Positions 9,693 through 18,864 of a stretch of 64,000 nucleotides of DNA are shown piece by piece (the stretch's first letter is position 1; each line of letters begins with the position of its first letter). The notes beneath the pieces are model-generated. The model had not been told where the DNA came from, did not search any database, and was given only the letters and a program-made list of their open reading frames with translations. The position numbers were made by a program, and so were the translations under genes. The stretch is from an uncultured Prevotellaceae bacterium (GTDB lineage Bacteria > Bacteroidota > Bacteroidia > Bacteroidales > Bacteroidaceae), in contig ONGG01000009.1 of NCBI GenBank assembly GCA_900317305.1, forward strand, positions 18,242 to 82,241. Direction: 5' to 3'.

Positions 9693-10271
9693 ATGGCACT
9701 TGATATCTTGCACGACCGCATCCTCCGCGATGGCAAATGCCTCGAGGGCGGCATACTGAAAGTAGACATGTTCGTGAACCATGTCATCGACCCTCTGCTC
9801 ATGCAGCAGATAGCCGTGGAGTTCCTGCGCCGCTTTGCCGACATCAAGGCGAACAAGATTCTTACCATCGAGGCTTCAGGCATTGCCCCCGCCCTGATGC
9901 TGGGCTACCTGCTGAACATCCCCGTGGTATATGCCAAGAAGAAGGCCGCCTCGACCACCAGCGAAGCCTATGTCACCAAGGTGACGTCGTTTACCAAGCA
10001 GCGCGATTACAACATCGTCATCAGCAAGGAATACCTGAATGCCAACGACCACGTGCTCTTCATCGACGATTTCCTGGCCTATGGCAATGCCGGGAAAGGC
10101 ATTATCGACCTGTGCCAACAGGCCGGTGCCACCATCGAGGGCATGGGATTCATCATCGAGAAAGAATTCCAGCACGGCCGCGAAGTGCTGCAGGCTGAGG
10201 GCATCAGCCGCATCGAGTCGATGGCCATTGTGGAGTCGCTCGACAACTGCCAGATCAAACTGAAAGACTAA
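9693..10271 (+). CDS. xpt: Xanthine phosphoribosyltransferase
   Basis: Converts xanthine and PRPP to XMP, a purine salvage step. The 192-residue product matches the Xpt family along its whole length: [20 protein letters not shown] at the N-terminus, [15 protein letters not shown], the PRPP loop [16 protein letters not shown], and [11 protein letters not shown] near the end. Length is typical. I see no purine-riboswitch aptamer in the 200 bases upstream, only the repeat copy. The secreted-protein gene follows after 25 bases and may share the transcript. Confidence 0.93.
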   Translation: MALDILHDRILRDGKCLEGGILKVDMFVNHVIDPLLMQQIAVEFLRRFADIKANKILTIEASGIAPALMLGYLLNIPVVYAKKKAASTTSEAYVTKVTSFTKQRDYNIVISKEYLNANDHVLFIDDFLAYGNAGKGIIDLCQQAGATIEGMGFIIEKEFQHGREVLQAEGISRIESMAIVESLDNCQIKLKD

Positions 10272-10296
10272 CCCTATACACCACAAAAAACAAACC

Positions 10297-11127
10297 ATGC
10301 GACGACTATTCATTCTTTGCGCATTGCTGGCTATCATGGGCATGACTCATGCCCAGGGCACCCAAGCACTCAAAGCCATGCAGGCGAAAGGCCTGCCCAC
10401 CAACGCCATCCCCGCCAAGTACTATTTCCAGCACCAATTCGAGTCTCCCGAGGCGCTGCGCCAATTCGGTGAGGGCAGCCTAGACGAAAGCTCCATTGTG
10501 GTGCCCGATGCCCAAGGACAAGGTGGCGAGTCAACCATTTTCTTCTTCATCGTGCCCCAACCCGTGAAGGCCGACCAAGACTTCGGCTTTGTGGACCTCT
10601 GGATTTTCGACGACGCCACCCAGCGCGCCCGCCGCATCTTCCACCAAAATCCCAACAACTACGGTGAGCACATCGTCCTCGACATCCACATGATGGGCGA
10701 CGTGAACGTGCGCGACTCGGTGTATACCGACAAAAAGACCCGCCAGCGCATCACACGCCACCTGCGCACCGGATATCCCGTGGCCGCACTGCAAGTGCAA
10801 CTCTACAACGGCACTGGCCACGGCATCATCTCCACCCTGCTTGTAGACGGACGTACCGGGAACACACAGTTGCTGGAACACCAGACGCCCGTGAAAGTGC
10901 TCTACCCCCTCACCAACATGCTCATGCTGGCCGAATGGAATATGGCACAAAGCTACCTCATCACCACCGGTTCGGCGGTGAATTCCGACGACCCTTACCA
11001 GCCCACCGAGGATTTCGACATCTTCAGTCACATGAACTTCACCCCCATCCTTTACATCTACACACCGAAAGGTCAACTTCTGAAAACCATCGAACTCCCC
11101 ACCGAGTGTATCGACATGGTGAGGTGA
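10297..11127 (+). CDS. Secreted protein of unknown function
   Basis: I do not recognise the family. The 276-residue product has a clear Sec signal peptide (MRRLFILCALLAIMGMTHAQ), so it is probably periplasmic or surface exposed. The rest alternates short beta-strand-like segments (IVVPDAQGQGG, STIFFFIVPQP, VDLWIFDD) and has no cysteine-rich or metal motifs. It starts 25 bases after xpt and ends 16 bases before the PIG-L deacetylase gene, so the three are probably co-transcribed. Confidence 0.75.
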   Translation: MRRLFILCALLAIMGMTHAQGTQALKAMQAKGLPTNAIPAKYYFQHQFESPEALRQFGEGSLDESSIVVPDAQGQGGESTIFFFIVPQPVKADQDFGFVDLWIFDDATQRARRIFHQNPNNYGEHIVLDIHMMGDVNVRDSVYTDKKTRQRITRHLRTGYPVAALQVQLYNGTGHGIISTLLVDGRTGNTQLLEHQTPVKVLYPLTNMLMLAEWNMAQSYLITTGSAVNSDDPYQPTEDFDIFSHMNFTPILYIYTPKGQLLKTIELPTECIDMVR

Positions 11128-11143
11128 CCTCAAACACAATACC

Positions 11144-12280
11144 ATGAACCTGAACCTCACTTCCACCATCAAGGTGCCTGAGCACCGACTGCGCCGCGAA
11201 ATCGTGGCCCTCTGCCGACAGACGGGGAAACCTGTACTCAAACTCTCTACCAAGGACTACATCGACCACTTCATGGGACACTGGGTAGAGGAATACGGCT
11301 CTGCCGGACTGGTGAACATCGCCGTCTTCAACGAGCTGCAGCACACCATCACCGGATGGCCGGGCGGTAAGCCCGACGCCGACGACACCTACCGTCCCGA
11401 ACGGGCCAACCCCTACCCCAAGCGCGTGGTGGTGTTCTCGCCACACCCCGACGACGATGTCATCTCGATGGGGGGCACGATACGCCGACTCATGCAACAG
11501 GGACACGACGTGCACATCGCCTACCAGACGAGCGGCAACATCGCCGTGAACGACGAGGAGGTGTCGCGGTTCATGCACTTCGTCAATGGCTTCAACCAAT
11601 TGTTCGCCGGTGGCAGCGACCAGGTCATCAGCAAGAGTTACCAAACCATCAAGCAACTCATCAACGAGCAGAGAGGCAGCAACGACGACCGCCAGGCCCT
11701 GCTCACCCTCAAAGGCCTCATCCGCCGTGGCGAGGCACGCCTGGCATGCGCCTACAACGGTATCGGCACCGACCACATCCACTTCCTCGACCTGCCCTTC
11801 TATGAGTCGGGACGGGTGGAGAAACTGCCCATGTCGGAGCGCGACGTTCTGCCCATACAGCAACTCATCGCCGGCATCAAGCCGCACCAGATTTTCGTGG
11901 CCGCCGACTTGGCCGACCCCCACGGCACCCACCGCAAATGCACCGATGCCGTGCTGGCCGCCGTCGACGAGGAGCGGAAAGCCCAGGCCGAGTGGACCAA
12001 AGACTGCCGTATATGGATGTACCGTGGCGCATGGGACGAGTGGGACGTGGCCGACATCGACATGTGCGTGCCCATGAGTCCGGAGGAGTTGCGCGAGAAG
12101 CGCAACGCCATACTCAAGCACCAAAGCCAGATGGAGAGTGCCCCCTTCCTGGGCAACGACGAACGACTGTTCTGGCAGCGGGCCGAAGACCGCAATCGCG
12201 CCACCGCCGAACTCTACGACGACCTGGGCCTGGCCTGCTACGAAGCCATGGAGGCTTTCGTGGAGTATAAATTCCAGTAA
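11144..12280 (+). CDS. PIG-L family deacetylase, lacking the usual N-terminal deaminase
   Basis: Zinc-dependent N-deacetylase of the GlcNAc-PI de-N-acetylase (PIG-L/LmbE) superfamily. The signature HPDDD lies in VVFSPHPDDDVISMGGTIRRL (near residues 103-107), with the second zinc His in DPHGTHRKC. From memory, Bacteroidota proteins with this sequence usually carry a glucosamine-6-phosphate deaminase (NagB-like) domain in front, and the first 80 residues here (RREIVALCRQTGKPVLKL onward) match the linker between the two halves. The upstream gene fills the space where that domain would be and is unrelated. This copy therefore looks like a deacetylase-only form. Substrate is probably an N-acetylated amino sugar. 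Confidence 0.8.
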   Translation: MNLNLTSTIKVPEHRLRREIVALCRQTGKPVLKLSTKDYIDHFMGHWVEEYGSAGLVNIAVFNELQHTITGWPGGKPDADDTYRPERANPYPKRVVVFSPHPDDDVISMGGTIRRLMQQGHDVHIAYQTSGNIAVNDEEVSRFMHFVNGFNQLFAGGSDQVISKSYQTIKQLINEQRGSNDDRQALLTLKGLIRRGEARLACAYNGIGTDHIHFLDLPFYESGRVEKLPMSERDVLPIQQLIAGIKPHQIFVAADLADPHGTHRKCTDAVLAAVDEERKAQAEWTKDCRIWMYRGAWDEWDVADIDMCVPMSPEELREKRNAILKHQSQMESAPFLGNDERLFWQRAEDRNRATAELYDDLGLACYEAMEAFVEYKFQ

Positions 12281-12376
12281 GCAGCCCGCCAACCCTACAG
12301 CCAACCCCTGTCGCCGTTTGACAGATAAAAATCGGGGGTTGGCTGATTTTTTTTTCAAAGACACACCATAATCAAT

Positions 12377-12384
12377 TATCTTTG
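12377..12384 (+). promoter_or_regulatory. Likely -7 promoter box for the LytS/LytTR pair
   Basis: TATCTTTG, a perfect -7 element, sits 64 bases before the histidine-kinase ATG. No good TTTG is present at the -33 distance, only a T-run, so use of this promoter is less certain. Confidence 0.4.
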
Positions 12385-12447
12385 CGTTCTGAAACAGGTT
12401 TCACTGTCCTACAATGTTCCATCCTTCAAATGCATACTGCATGAAAC

Positions 12448-13671
12448 ATGAATACCTCTAAAGACGAACTGAAAGAAAACCTTGCCTACCTCACGGTCTG
12501 GCTACTGCTCCTGCTCACCCCCATCATCAGCATGGGCGTGCGCATGGTAGACGACAGCCAACTCACATTCAGATGGGAGGCAATCATACGCGAGTGGAGG
12601 GTCATCCTGCCCTTCCTCATCGTGTTTGTGGTGCACAACTACATGATAGCGCCACTGCTCATCTACAAGAAGAAGAAATGGCTGTATGTGGCACTCACGT
12701 TATGCGTGCTCGCGGTGTTCCAAACCTATCAATGCCAACACCGGCCTCCTTTTGAAAGAGGTCATCGGAAGATGGGGATGCACGATGGTGGAAGGCATGA
12801 ACGCCCCGACCTACCGACACTGCCCCGCAATTCGGCCGACAGCAACGAGGTGGCCGACTTAGGGCGGCACCCAGCGGCCGAACCAAGGCACCCGGGAGAA
12901 GACCGCCCAGGCCATTTCGACGGCAAAGCCCCTTTCGACAGGCATATGGGCGAACCTCCCTTCCTCAGAGGTGAGCACGACATCATGGCCATCATCGTGA
13001 TGCTGCTGATGATAGCGGCCAACCTGGGAGTGAAACAGTATTACAAGTCGCTGAACGACCGCAAGCGCCTGCAAGACCTGGAGCGGAAAACCCTGGAGCA
13101 GCAACTGGAATACCTGAAATACCAGATCAACCCCCATTTCTTCATGAACACGCTCAACAACATCCACGCACTGGTCGACATCGAGCCCGAGGAGGCCAAG
13201 CACAGCATCGTGGAACTCTCGAAGATGATGCGCTATGTGCTCTACGAGGGGGCCAAGAGCAGCGTACCCCTGCAGAAGGACATCGAATTCCTGAGAAACT
13301 ACGTCACGCTGATGAAGTTGCGCTATACCGACAAGGTGAGCATCCGCTTCGACGTGCCCGACGACATCACCAACAAGATGGTGCCACCTATGCTGCTCAT
13401 CACCTTCGTGGAGAATGCGTTCAAACATGGCGTGAGTTACCGCAACCCGTCGTTCATCGACATCCACATCACCACCTCGGGCGACACCCTGGCGTTCGTG
13501 TGCCGCAACAGCAAGACCGACAAGGAGCCCGACCTCGAGGGGGGCGTGGGACTGAAGAACACCCGCCAGCGGCTCGACCTCATCTATGGCAACGACTACC
13601 GACTCGACATCGACGACGGCGAGGATACCTATGAGGTGACATTGGAATTGAAACTACACGACAAACCATAA
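12448..13671 (+). CDS. LytS/YehU-type sensor histidine kinase with His-rich loop
   Basis: Inner-membrane sensor kinase of the His_kinase (PF06580) type, phosphorylating the LytTR regulator encoded 14 bases downstream. The 407-residue product has three membrane segments near residues 15-35, 50-68 and 75-92, then an unusual His/Pro/Arg-rich loop (about 95-178), another membrane segment near 180-195 and a coiled-coil linker. The phospho-acceptor His is in QINPHFFMNTLNNIHALV (near 229), the N box is ENAFKHG (near 321) and the G box is GVGLKNTRQRL. The His-rich loop could bind a metal, but that is inference. Confidence 0.88.
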   Translation: MNTSKDELKENLAYLTVWLLLLLTPIISMGVRMVDDSQLTFRWEAIIREWRVILPFLIVFVVHNYMIAPLLIYKKKKWLYVALTLCVLAVFQTYQCQHRPPFERGHRKMGMHDGGRHERPDLPTLPRNSADSNEVADLGRHPAAEPRHPGEDRPGHFDGKAPFDRHMGEPPFLRGEHDIMAIIVMLLMIAANLGVKQYYKSLNDRKRLQDLERKTLEQQLEYLKYQINPHFFMNTLNNIHALVDIEPEEAKHSIVELSKMMRYVLYEGAKSSVPLQKDIEFLRNYVTLMKLRYTDKVSIRFDVPDDITNKMVPPMLLITFVENAFKHGVSYRNPSFIDIHITTSGDTLAFVCRNSKTDKEPDLEGGVGLKNTRQRLDLIYGNDYRLDIDDGEDTYEVTLELKLHDKP

Positions 13672-13685
13672 AAACAGACAGCACT

Positions 13686-14420
13686 ATGATAAGATGCCTT
13701 GCCATCGACGACGAGCCACTGGCACTCCGTCAGTTGGCCGCCTATATCCAGAAAATACCGTTCCTGCAACTCGTGAAAGCCTGCGAGAGTGCCCTCGAGG
13801 CCCGACAGATCTTGGAGGAAGAGATGATCGACGCCATCTTCGTCGACATCAACATGCCCGACCTCAATGGCATGGACTTCGTGAAATCGCTGGCCGCACC
13901 ACCGCTAGTGGTCTTCACCACCGCCTACTCCGAGTATGCCATCGACGGATTCAAGGTAGATGCCGTGGACTACCTGCTCAAGCCCTTCGGACTCGATGAC
14001 ATGAAGCGGGCGGCCAACAAAGTGAAGACCCGCTACGACCTGCTTAACGCCACCCCCACCACGACGGTGACCACACCAACCGACAACGACAACACCATTT
14101 TCCTGAAAACGGAGCACCGCATGGTGAGGGTCGACATCGACAAGATACGATACATCGAGGGCATGAGCGAATACCTGCGCATCTATCTCGAGGGAGTGCA
14201 GCGGCCCCTTATCGTGTTGCTGAGCATGAAGAAAATGGAAGAGCGGTTGCCCAGCGCCAGTTTCATGCGCGTGCACCGCTCTTATATCATCAATTTGAGA
14301 AAAATACAGGAGGTGAACAAAAGCCGGGTCATCATGGACGCCGACACCTATATCCCCATCGGAGATCTCTACCGCGAGGCTTTCAACAACTACCTTGACA
14401 AGAAATTCCTCGGAAAATAA
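13686..14420 (+). CDS. LytTR-family response regulator
   Basis: Cytoplasmic transcription regulator paired with the preceding kinase. Residues 1-120 form a receiver domain: acidic pair in AIDDEP (D8, D9), phospho-acceptor D54 in IFVDINMPDLNG, the Thr in VFTTAYSEYA and the Lys in DYLLKPF. A Thr-rich linker follows, then a LytTR DNA-binding domain (about 140-240) with the typical FMRVHRSYIINL motif. Length (244 residues) is normal. Target genes are not evident. Confidence 0.92.
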   Translation: MIRCLAIDDEPLALRQLAAYIQKIPFLQLVKACESALEARQILEEEMIDAIFVDINMPDLNGMDFVKSLAAPPLVVFTTAYSEYAIDGFKVDAVDYLLKPFGLDDMKRAANKVKTRYDLLNATPTTTVTTPTDNDNTIFLKTEHRMVRVDIDKIRYIEGMSEYLRIYLEGVQRPLIVLLSMKKMEERLPSASFMRVHRSYIINLRKIQEVNKSRVIMDADTYIPIGDLYREAFNNYLDKKFLGK

Positions 14421-14442
14421 AAGACATAGCCCGGAATCAACT

Positions 14443-14546
14443 TGATGGGCATAATGGGCATGATGGGCTCGATGGGCTTAATGGGCATGATGGGCTATGT
14501 AGATGCTATAGATACTATAGATGCTATAGATACTATAGATGCTATT
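14443..14546. repeat. Short tandem repeats between convergent genes
   Basis: Two simple arrays abut: about six copies of a GATGGGC-type heptamer-to-nonamer (14443-14497), then copies of a nine-base CTATAGATG/CTATAGATA unit (14499-14546). The second motif recurs at 18.1 kb. It lies between the converging LytTR and DUF2490 genes and codes for nothing recognisable. Confidence 0.75.
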
Positions 14547-14580
14547 GGCTTTATAGCCTGGTAACGTGTGCTCTTCTGAA

Positions 14581-15354
14581 TTAGAACTTGAGCGTATAGC
14601 CCAGTCCTACGTAGTGACGGTTGTTCTCGTTGTCGTCCTTATCGTTCACTTTCTGGTAGCGGTAGAACATCGTCACCGCGTTTTTCTTGTTGATTTTCCA
14701 TTCCGCGCCCACATTGTAGCGCACTTTATCGAGTTTCATCTCATTGAAAAGCTCCACGTTGGCAAATGGAGTGGCGGGGAAATCGTTGATTTTGTAGGTG
14801 ACCTGAAAGCGGCTACGCAGCACGTTCTTGCCCTTGGCCGAATAGGTGTGCTCATCACCATCCCAGTCTTCATCGTAGTAACTCCACCGCTGGTCGACGG
14901 TGTGCTCAGGACGATAGGTATACTGCCACCGCTCGCGGAGCGAGAATCCGAACTGCCCCAGTTTGTAACTTCCGGTGAGCGAGACATTGAAGCGATGGCG
15001 CGGTCCCCAGTATTGGGCGCATTTCTTGGGATCGCCAGCATTCACCACCCCATTGATCACCTTCTTGTCATCGTCATCGTAATAGGAGATGCGTTCGTTG
15101 TTGTCGTAGATGAACACATAGCCAGCCGAGACCTTCAGCCACGACAGCAGTTTGTAACTGACGCTGACGCCTCCCGACCAGCGGTCCACTTCCTTCACGT
15201 CGTCGCGGGTGCGCATCTCGGCATCGAGCCCCAGCGTGAACTTCTTGTTGATTTTCTTCTCTGCCTCCACGGAGAGAATCGTCCCGAAGTCGTCTTGTGC
15301 GAAGCCAAAGGCGGGAATCAAGGCCAAGGCCAGCAGCAGGATTTTTCCTTTCAT
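14581..15354 (-). CDS. DUF2490-family outer-membrane protein
   Basis: The 257-residue product has a signal peptide ending FGFAQ and then alternating amphipathic beta-strands ending in the aromatic GLGYTLKF, typical of a small outer-membrane barrel. The layout (EAEKKINKKFTLGLDAEMR near the start, RHRFNVSLTGSYKLG, FRYQKV-like strands at the end) fits the DUF2490 family. It is the third gene of a minus-strand set after a VTC-domain and a DUF4956 gene, with a 25-base gap. Its role is unknown. Confidence 0.75.
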   Translation of the reverse strand: MKGKILLLALALIPAFGFAQDDFGTILSVEAEKKINKKFTLGLDAEMRTRDDVKEVDRWSGGVSVSYKLLSWLKVSAGYVFIYDNNERISYYDDDDKKVINGVVNAGDPKKCAQYWGPRHRFNVSLTGSYKLGQFGFSLRERWQYTYRPEHTVDQRWSYYDEDWDGDEHTYSAKGKNVLRSRFQVTYKINDFPATPFANVELFNEMKLDKVRYNVGAEWKINKKNAVTMFYRYQKVNDKDDNENNRHYVGLGYTLKF

Positions 15355-15379
15355 TGTTTTAGGTGTTAGGGGTGAAGTA

Positions 15380-16051
15380 TTAATTTTCTGTAAATTCTGT
15401 GGTTTTCAGCTTCATCTTCTCGTCCACGCTGTTGCTCACGGTGTTGTCGTGACTGTTGTAGAACACTTTGATCACCGCCATGTCGCGCAGCATATCGATG
15501 CCACCCACCTCTACATTGATCACGTCGAGGCCCGTGCGCTCGCGGATATCGGCGATGAGGTCGTCGTGACGCTCAGGCTTGGTCAGTTCGATGCGGTCGT
15601 ACTGGATCAGTTTGTAGGGAACCACCTTGAGCAGGCTCTCGCAGAGCCACACCACCACCACGATGAGCATATTGGTGATGAGGAGTTCGGCCAGCGGCAT
15701 AGTGGAAGCCAGTGCATTGACCACCGACAGGCAGAGAATGATGAAAAGGTAGGTCATCTCGCGTACGGGCATGGCATCGGTGCGGTAGCGCATGATGCTG
15801 AAGATGCCGAACATACCGATACCCACACCTATGCCGGTCTTCCCCTTCATATCCTCGAGCACGAAAATCATGAAGAATACGATGAAGAAGATAGCCACGC
15901 CGATGAGCATAAAAGTGAAGAAGAAGTCGCGGCGCTTGCTCTTCTTGTAGTAGAGCAGGTCGACAATCACCCAGTTCACTGCCACGCAAATGATAAAGCG
16001 CACCAGCATGTGCATGAATTCCGACGAGACGGAGAACAACAATTCGTTCAT
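15380..16051 (-). CDS. DUF4956 membrane protein
   Basis: A 223-residue membrane protein with about four transmembrane segments in residues 1-140 and a soluble C-terminal part. GKTGIGVGIGMFGIFSIMRYRTDAMPVREMTYLF is the conserved core of DUF4956. Its start overlaps the stop of the upstream VTC-domain gene by four bases, so the two are translationally coupled. DUF4956 genes commonly sit beside VTC-type polyphosphate polymerases, which suggests a membrane partner in polyphosphate metabolism. Confidence 0.85.
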   Translation of the reverse strand: MNELLFSVSSEFMHMLVRFIICVAVNWVIVDLLYYKKSKRRDFFFTFMLIGVAIFFIVFFMIFVLEDMKGKTGIGVGIGMFGIFSIMRYRTDAMPVREMTYLFIILCLSVVNALASTMPLAELLITNMLIVVVVWLCESLLKVVPYKLIQYDRIELTKPERHDDLIADIRERTGLDVINVEVGGIDMLRDMAVIKVFYNSHDNTVSNSVDEKMKLKTTEFTEN

Positions 16052-16809
16052 AAGACAAAAGAGTTTGATTCGTTGGCGATTTTTCTGATATCAATGAGTT
16101 TGGGTTTGAAACGGTTCATCCGCAACGTGTCGTTGGTGAGTGCCGAGCCCATACAATATTTGCTGAAACCATGAGGAAACACCCTGAGCTGCCTGAGCAT
16201 CTCGAGCACAGGCGAGAAACAGAGGCCATCGCGCTTGAGTTCTACAATCACTAGCGGAGCCATCTTGCGGTCGGTGCCTGTCACCAGGTTGTGGAACTCA
16301 AGGTCGGTGTCGATGGTGAGCCGCTCGGTGCGTGCCTTGTTGACAAGAGTGAGGCGCCGGAAACGGTTTTGCAGTGCGGGCATCAGTCCTTCGTGACCAT
16401 AGCGCAGGTGCTTGTCGATGAAATCCATCTTGAGGGCATCATTGATCAGCATGTCGGTCACCTGCATCCGCTTTTTCTTGGTGCGACCATGGTTGTTCTT
16501 GGTTTTCACCTCGAGAAACTGCAGGTCGGAGGCCACGTAGGTGCGGAAACGGATTTTCTGCCGGTTGGCATGCCCATACTGATGGGTATAAAACATGTCG
16601 TAATGGGTAGTATCGAAATAGGTAGTCTCATACAGCATGTTGCGCTCGCCCTTGATTTCCTGGGCCAGGTATTCTTCCTGGGCCATCACGAGAAGTCGTG
16701 CCAACACCGGCATGGTGGTGACAAACTTGGTGTCGATACGGTTCATGAGCCGTATGCCACTCATCTCGTCGAGTGTGATCGGATCAAATTGTCGGATGAT
16801 GCGCTCCAT
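16048..16809 (-). CDS. VTC-domain polyphosphate polymerase-like protein
   Basis: Belongs to the VTC (triphosphate tunnel) family whose yeast Vtc4 member makes polyphosphate from ATP. The 253-residue form starting at 16809 (MERIIRQFDPITLDEM) shows NRIDTKF near the N-terminus, KIRFRTY, FLEVKTKNNHGRTKKKR, DTDLEF, and VIVELKRDG near the C-terminus: the basic and acidic residues that line the tunnel. The frame continues to 16905 but that extension is not family-like. It is followed directly by DUF4956. Polymerase activity itself is inferred. Confidence 0.85.
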   Translation of the reverse strand: MERIIRQFDPITLDEMSGIRLMNRIDTKFVTTMPVLARLLVMAQEEYLAQEIKGERNMLYETTYFDTTHYDMFYTHQYGHANRQKIRFRTYVASDLQFLEVKTKNNHGRTKKKRMQVTDMLINDALKMDFIDKHLRYGHEGLMPALQNRFRRLTLVNKARTERLTIDTDLEFHNLVTGTDRKMAPLVIVELKRDGLCFSPVLEMLRQLRVFPHGFSKYCMGSALTNDTLRMNRFKPKLIDIRKIANESNSFVL

Positions 16810-16969
16810 GATTCTGCCTATGGTTGAAGATTCGAAGCCAGCCTCTCGCTTGCCTATGATGATAACGCAAAGACATGGCGAATCGTATATCCCGCGAGGG
16901 AACATTCAGCCAACTGCCAAAAATCTTCAACTAACGGCCATGGCGTGCATGGCCGATGGTGGAGTGAGA

Positions 16970-17980
16970 CTATTTTACATTGCCTACCTTGATGAGATAC
17001 TCTGCTATCTGCACAGCATTGAGGGCAGCACCTTTCCTGATTTGGTCGCCGCTGAGCCACAGGGTGAGACCGCAGTCCTCTGCAAGGTCCTTACGCACGC
17101 GGCCCACGAAGATGTCGTCTTTTCCGGCGGTGTCGAGCGGCATGGGGTAAACCAGGTTGGCCGGATCGTCGCAGAGCGTGCATCCAGCGGCATTGGCGAT
17201 GGCGTTCTGTGCCTCCTCTACCGAGAGAGGACGCTCAGTCTCTATCCACACACTCTCGGAGTGCGACCTGAGCGATGACACCCTCACGCAGGTGGCCGAG
17301 CAACGGACGTCGGAATGCATGATCTTGCGGGTCTCGTTAAACATCTTCATCTCTTCCTTGGTATAGCCATTGGGCTGGAAGACATCTATCTGTGGTATGA
17401 CGTTATAAGCCAACTGATGGGGAAACTTCTTCACCGTCACGGGTTTCTGCTCCACAATCTCACGGTACTGCTGCTCGAGTTCGGCCATGGCTGCTGCTCC
17501 GGCGCCACTGGCGCTCTGGTAGCTCGACACACGGATGCGGCGGATGTGCGACAGTTGCTCGAGGGGTTGCAGCACCACCACCATCATGATTGTGGTGCAG
17601 TTGGGGTTGGCGATGATGCCCCGTGGGCGGTTGAGCGCGTCGCTAGCGTTGCACTCTGGCACCACCAAGGGCACGTCGTCATCCATACGGAAAGCACTCG
17701 AGTTGTCGATCATCACCGCACCATATTTAGTGATGGTGTCGGCAAATTCCTTGGAGGTACCGGCTCCTGCCGATGTGAATGCGATGTCCACGTCCTTGAA
17801 GTCGTCGTTGTGCTGAAGGAGTTTCACCTCATAATCCTTACCACGGAAGGAATATTTACGTCCGGCACTACGTTCCGACCCGAAAAGTACAAGGTCGTCA
17901 AGGGGGAAGTTACGCTCGTCGAGCACGCGCAGGAATTCTTGTCCTACGGCTCCGCTGGCACCTACAATTGCTACTCTCAT
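16970..17980 (-). CDS. asd: Aspartate-semialdehyde dehydrogenase
   Basis: Reduces aspartyl phosphate to aspartate semialdehyde for lysine/DAP, threonine and methionine synthesis. The product starts [20 protein letters not shown] (NADP Rossmann motif), has the catalytic Cys in [23 protein letters not shown], and the C-terminal [18 protein letters not shown] chose the ATG at 17980 (336 residues) because the family begins at this Rossmann strand; an in-frame ATG at 18013 adds 11 residues and cannot be excluded. A consensus promoter is at 18059-18090. Confidence 0.95.
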   Translation of the reverse strand: MRVAIVGASGAVGQEFLRVLDERNFPLDDLVLFGSERSAGRKYSFRGKDYEVKLLQHNDDFKDVDIAFTSAGAGTSKEFADTITKYGAVMIDNSSAFRMDDDVPLVVPECNASDALNRPRGIIANPNCTTIMMVVVLQPLEQLSHIRRIRVSSYQSASGAGAAAMAELEQQYREIVEQKPVTVKKFPHQLAYNVIPQIDVFQPNGYTKEEMKMFNETRKIMHSDVRCSATCVRVSSLRSHSESVWIETERPLSVEEAQNAIANAAGCTLCDDPANLVYPMPLDTAGKDDIFVGRVRKDLAEDCGLTLWLSGDQIRKGAALNAVQIAEYLIKVGNVK

Positions 17981-18058
17981 TTTTCCTATTTCTTTTGTTT
18001 TGTTAGTTTTCATGTGCCAAAAAACATCATTTCGAAAGCATTGACACGTTTTGGGCTA

Positions 18059-18090
18059 CAAAGTTACTGCTTGACGAGCGAAAAGCCAAA
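18059..18090 (-). promoter_or_regulatory. Promoter for asd
   Basis: Minus-strand TTTG (18090-18087), 20 bases, TAACTTTG (18066-18059), matching the Bacteroidota consensus. It lies about 80 bases upstream of the chosen asd start. Confidence 0.7.
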
Positions 18091-18124
18091 CAAAACCAAA
18101 TATATTTCACATTTTTCTCATGTT

Positions 18125-18231
18125 GATGCTATAGATATTATAGATGCGATAGATGATATAGATGCGATAGATGATATAGTTGCTATAGATTTTATAGTTG
18201 CTATAGATTTTATAGTTGCTATAGATGCTAG
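18125..18231. repeat. CTATAGAT-type minisatellite
   Basis: About a dozen imperfect nine-base units (ATAGATGCT, ATAGATGAT, ATAGTTGCT, ATAGATTTT) in tandem, the same core as at 14.5 kb and similar to the CTATAGAAA array at 30.05 kb. Open frames across it encode only Tyr/Ile/Asp-type repeats and are not credible genes. Confidence 0.8.
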
Positions 18232-18397
18232 CCGTGGTAATGTCTGAACTGAACTCCTGTACTTCTGAACTCCTGAAAAAAGGGGGGAATGTGATACTTG
18301 AAACGCATATTTCGGACAGCTTTTTTGGCTCTTTCTTCTTTTTGTCTTGTTTCATGTTGTCTGTCGTATCTACTTAGGAAGAAAAACGTTCAGATAC

Positions 18398-18428
18398 TTT
18401 TATTCTATACAGACTCGTCCTATCTTTG
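18398..18428 (+). promoter_or_regulatory. Promoter for the 65-residue membrane protein
   Basis: TTTT (18398-18401), 19 bases, TATCTTTG (18421-18428), then an A-rich 5-prime leader to the ATG at 18479. Confidence 0.55.
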
Positions 18429-18478
18429 CATCAGAGTTCAAACAAAAACAATTTAAACAAATAAAAAAACATACAACT

Positions 18479-18676
18479 ATGATTACTAAAGATATTATCC
18501 TCGACATTCTGAAGGCTACGGCAGCCATCATGTTTTTCACGCTCTCGTCGGTGGTCTACCTCGCCTGCATCAGCCAGGAGCAAGACTCGACAAAGAACAT
18601 TGCCTCGAGCAGCATCATGTACGACCAGCTCGACCCAGGCTGCGACATGGATCTGGGTATGTACACCCCCTATTAA
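18479..18676 (+). CDS. Small single-pass membrane protein, 65 residues
   Basis: Unrecognised. The product begins MITKDIILDILKATAAIMFF and has one hydrophobic segment near residues 11-31, followed by a polar acidic tail (QLDPGCDMDLGMYTPY). The frame extends upstream to 18347 but the ATG at 18479 sits 50 bases after a good -7 box and is preceded by an A-rich leader, the usual Bacteroidota arrangement. A strong terminator follows at 18732, so it is probably a single-gene transcript. Confidence 0.6.
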   Translation: MITKDIILDILKATAAIMFFTLSSVVYLACISQEQDSTKNIASSSIMYDQLDPGCDMDLGMYTPY

Positions 18677-18731
18677 GCGGCATTCCACGATTAAGAGGAA
18701 GATACGTTTAGCCATTAGAGGAAAAATAAAA

Positions 18732-18783
18732 AGGCAGGGACTTCATCTCCGTTTTGGAGAAAAGTCCCTGCCTCTATTTTTGC
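18732..18783 (+). terminator. Intrinsic terminator after the small membrane protein
   Basis: AGGCAGGGACTT pairs with AAGTCCCTGCCT (12 bp), with an inner CTCC/GGAG step, followed by TCTATTTTTG. The T-run fits plus-strand termination. Confidence 0.85.
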
Positions 18784-18864
18784 AAGTAAAATTAATATCA
18801 GAAAGTTACAAAGGTCCTGACCTTACCACTGCCAACAACCATTAAACTAACAATGAGAATCAGG

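Noticed and set aside
18107-18355. Minus-strand 82-codon frame
   Set aside because: It mostly translates the CTATAGAT minisatellite into Tyr/Ile/Asn repeats and has no start context.
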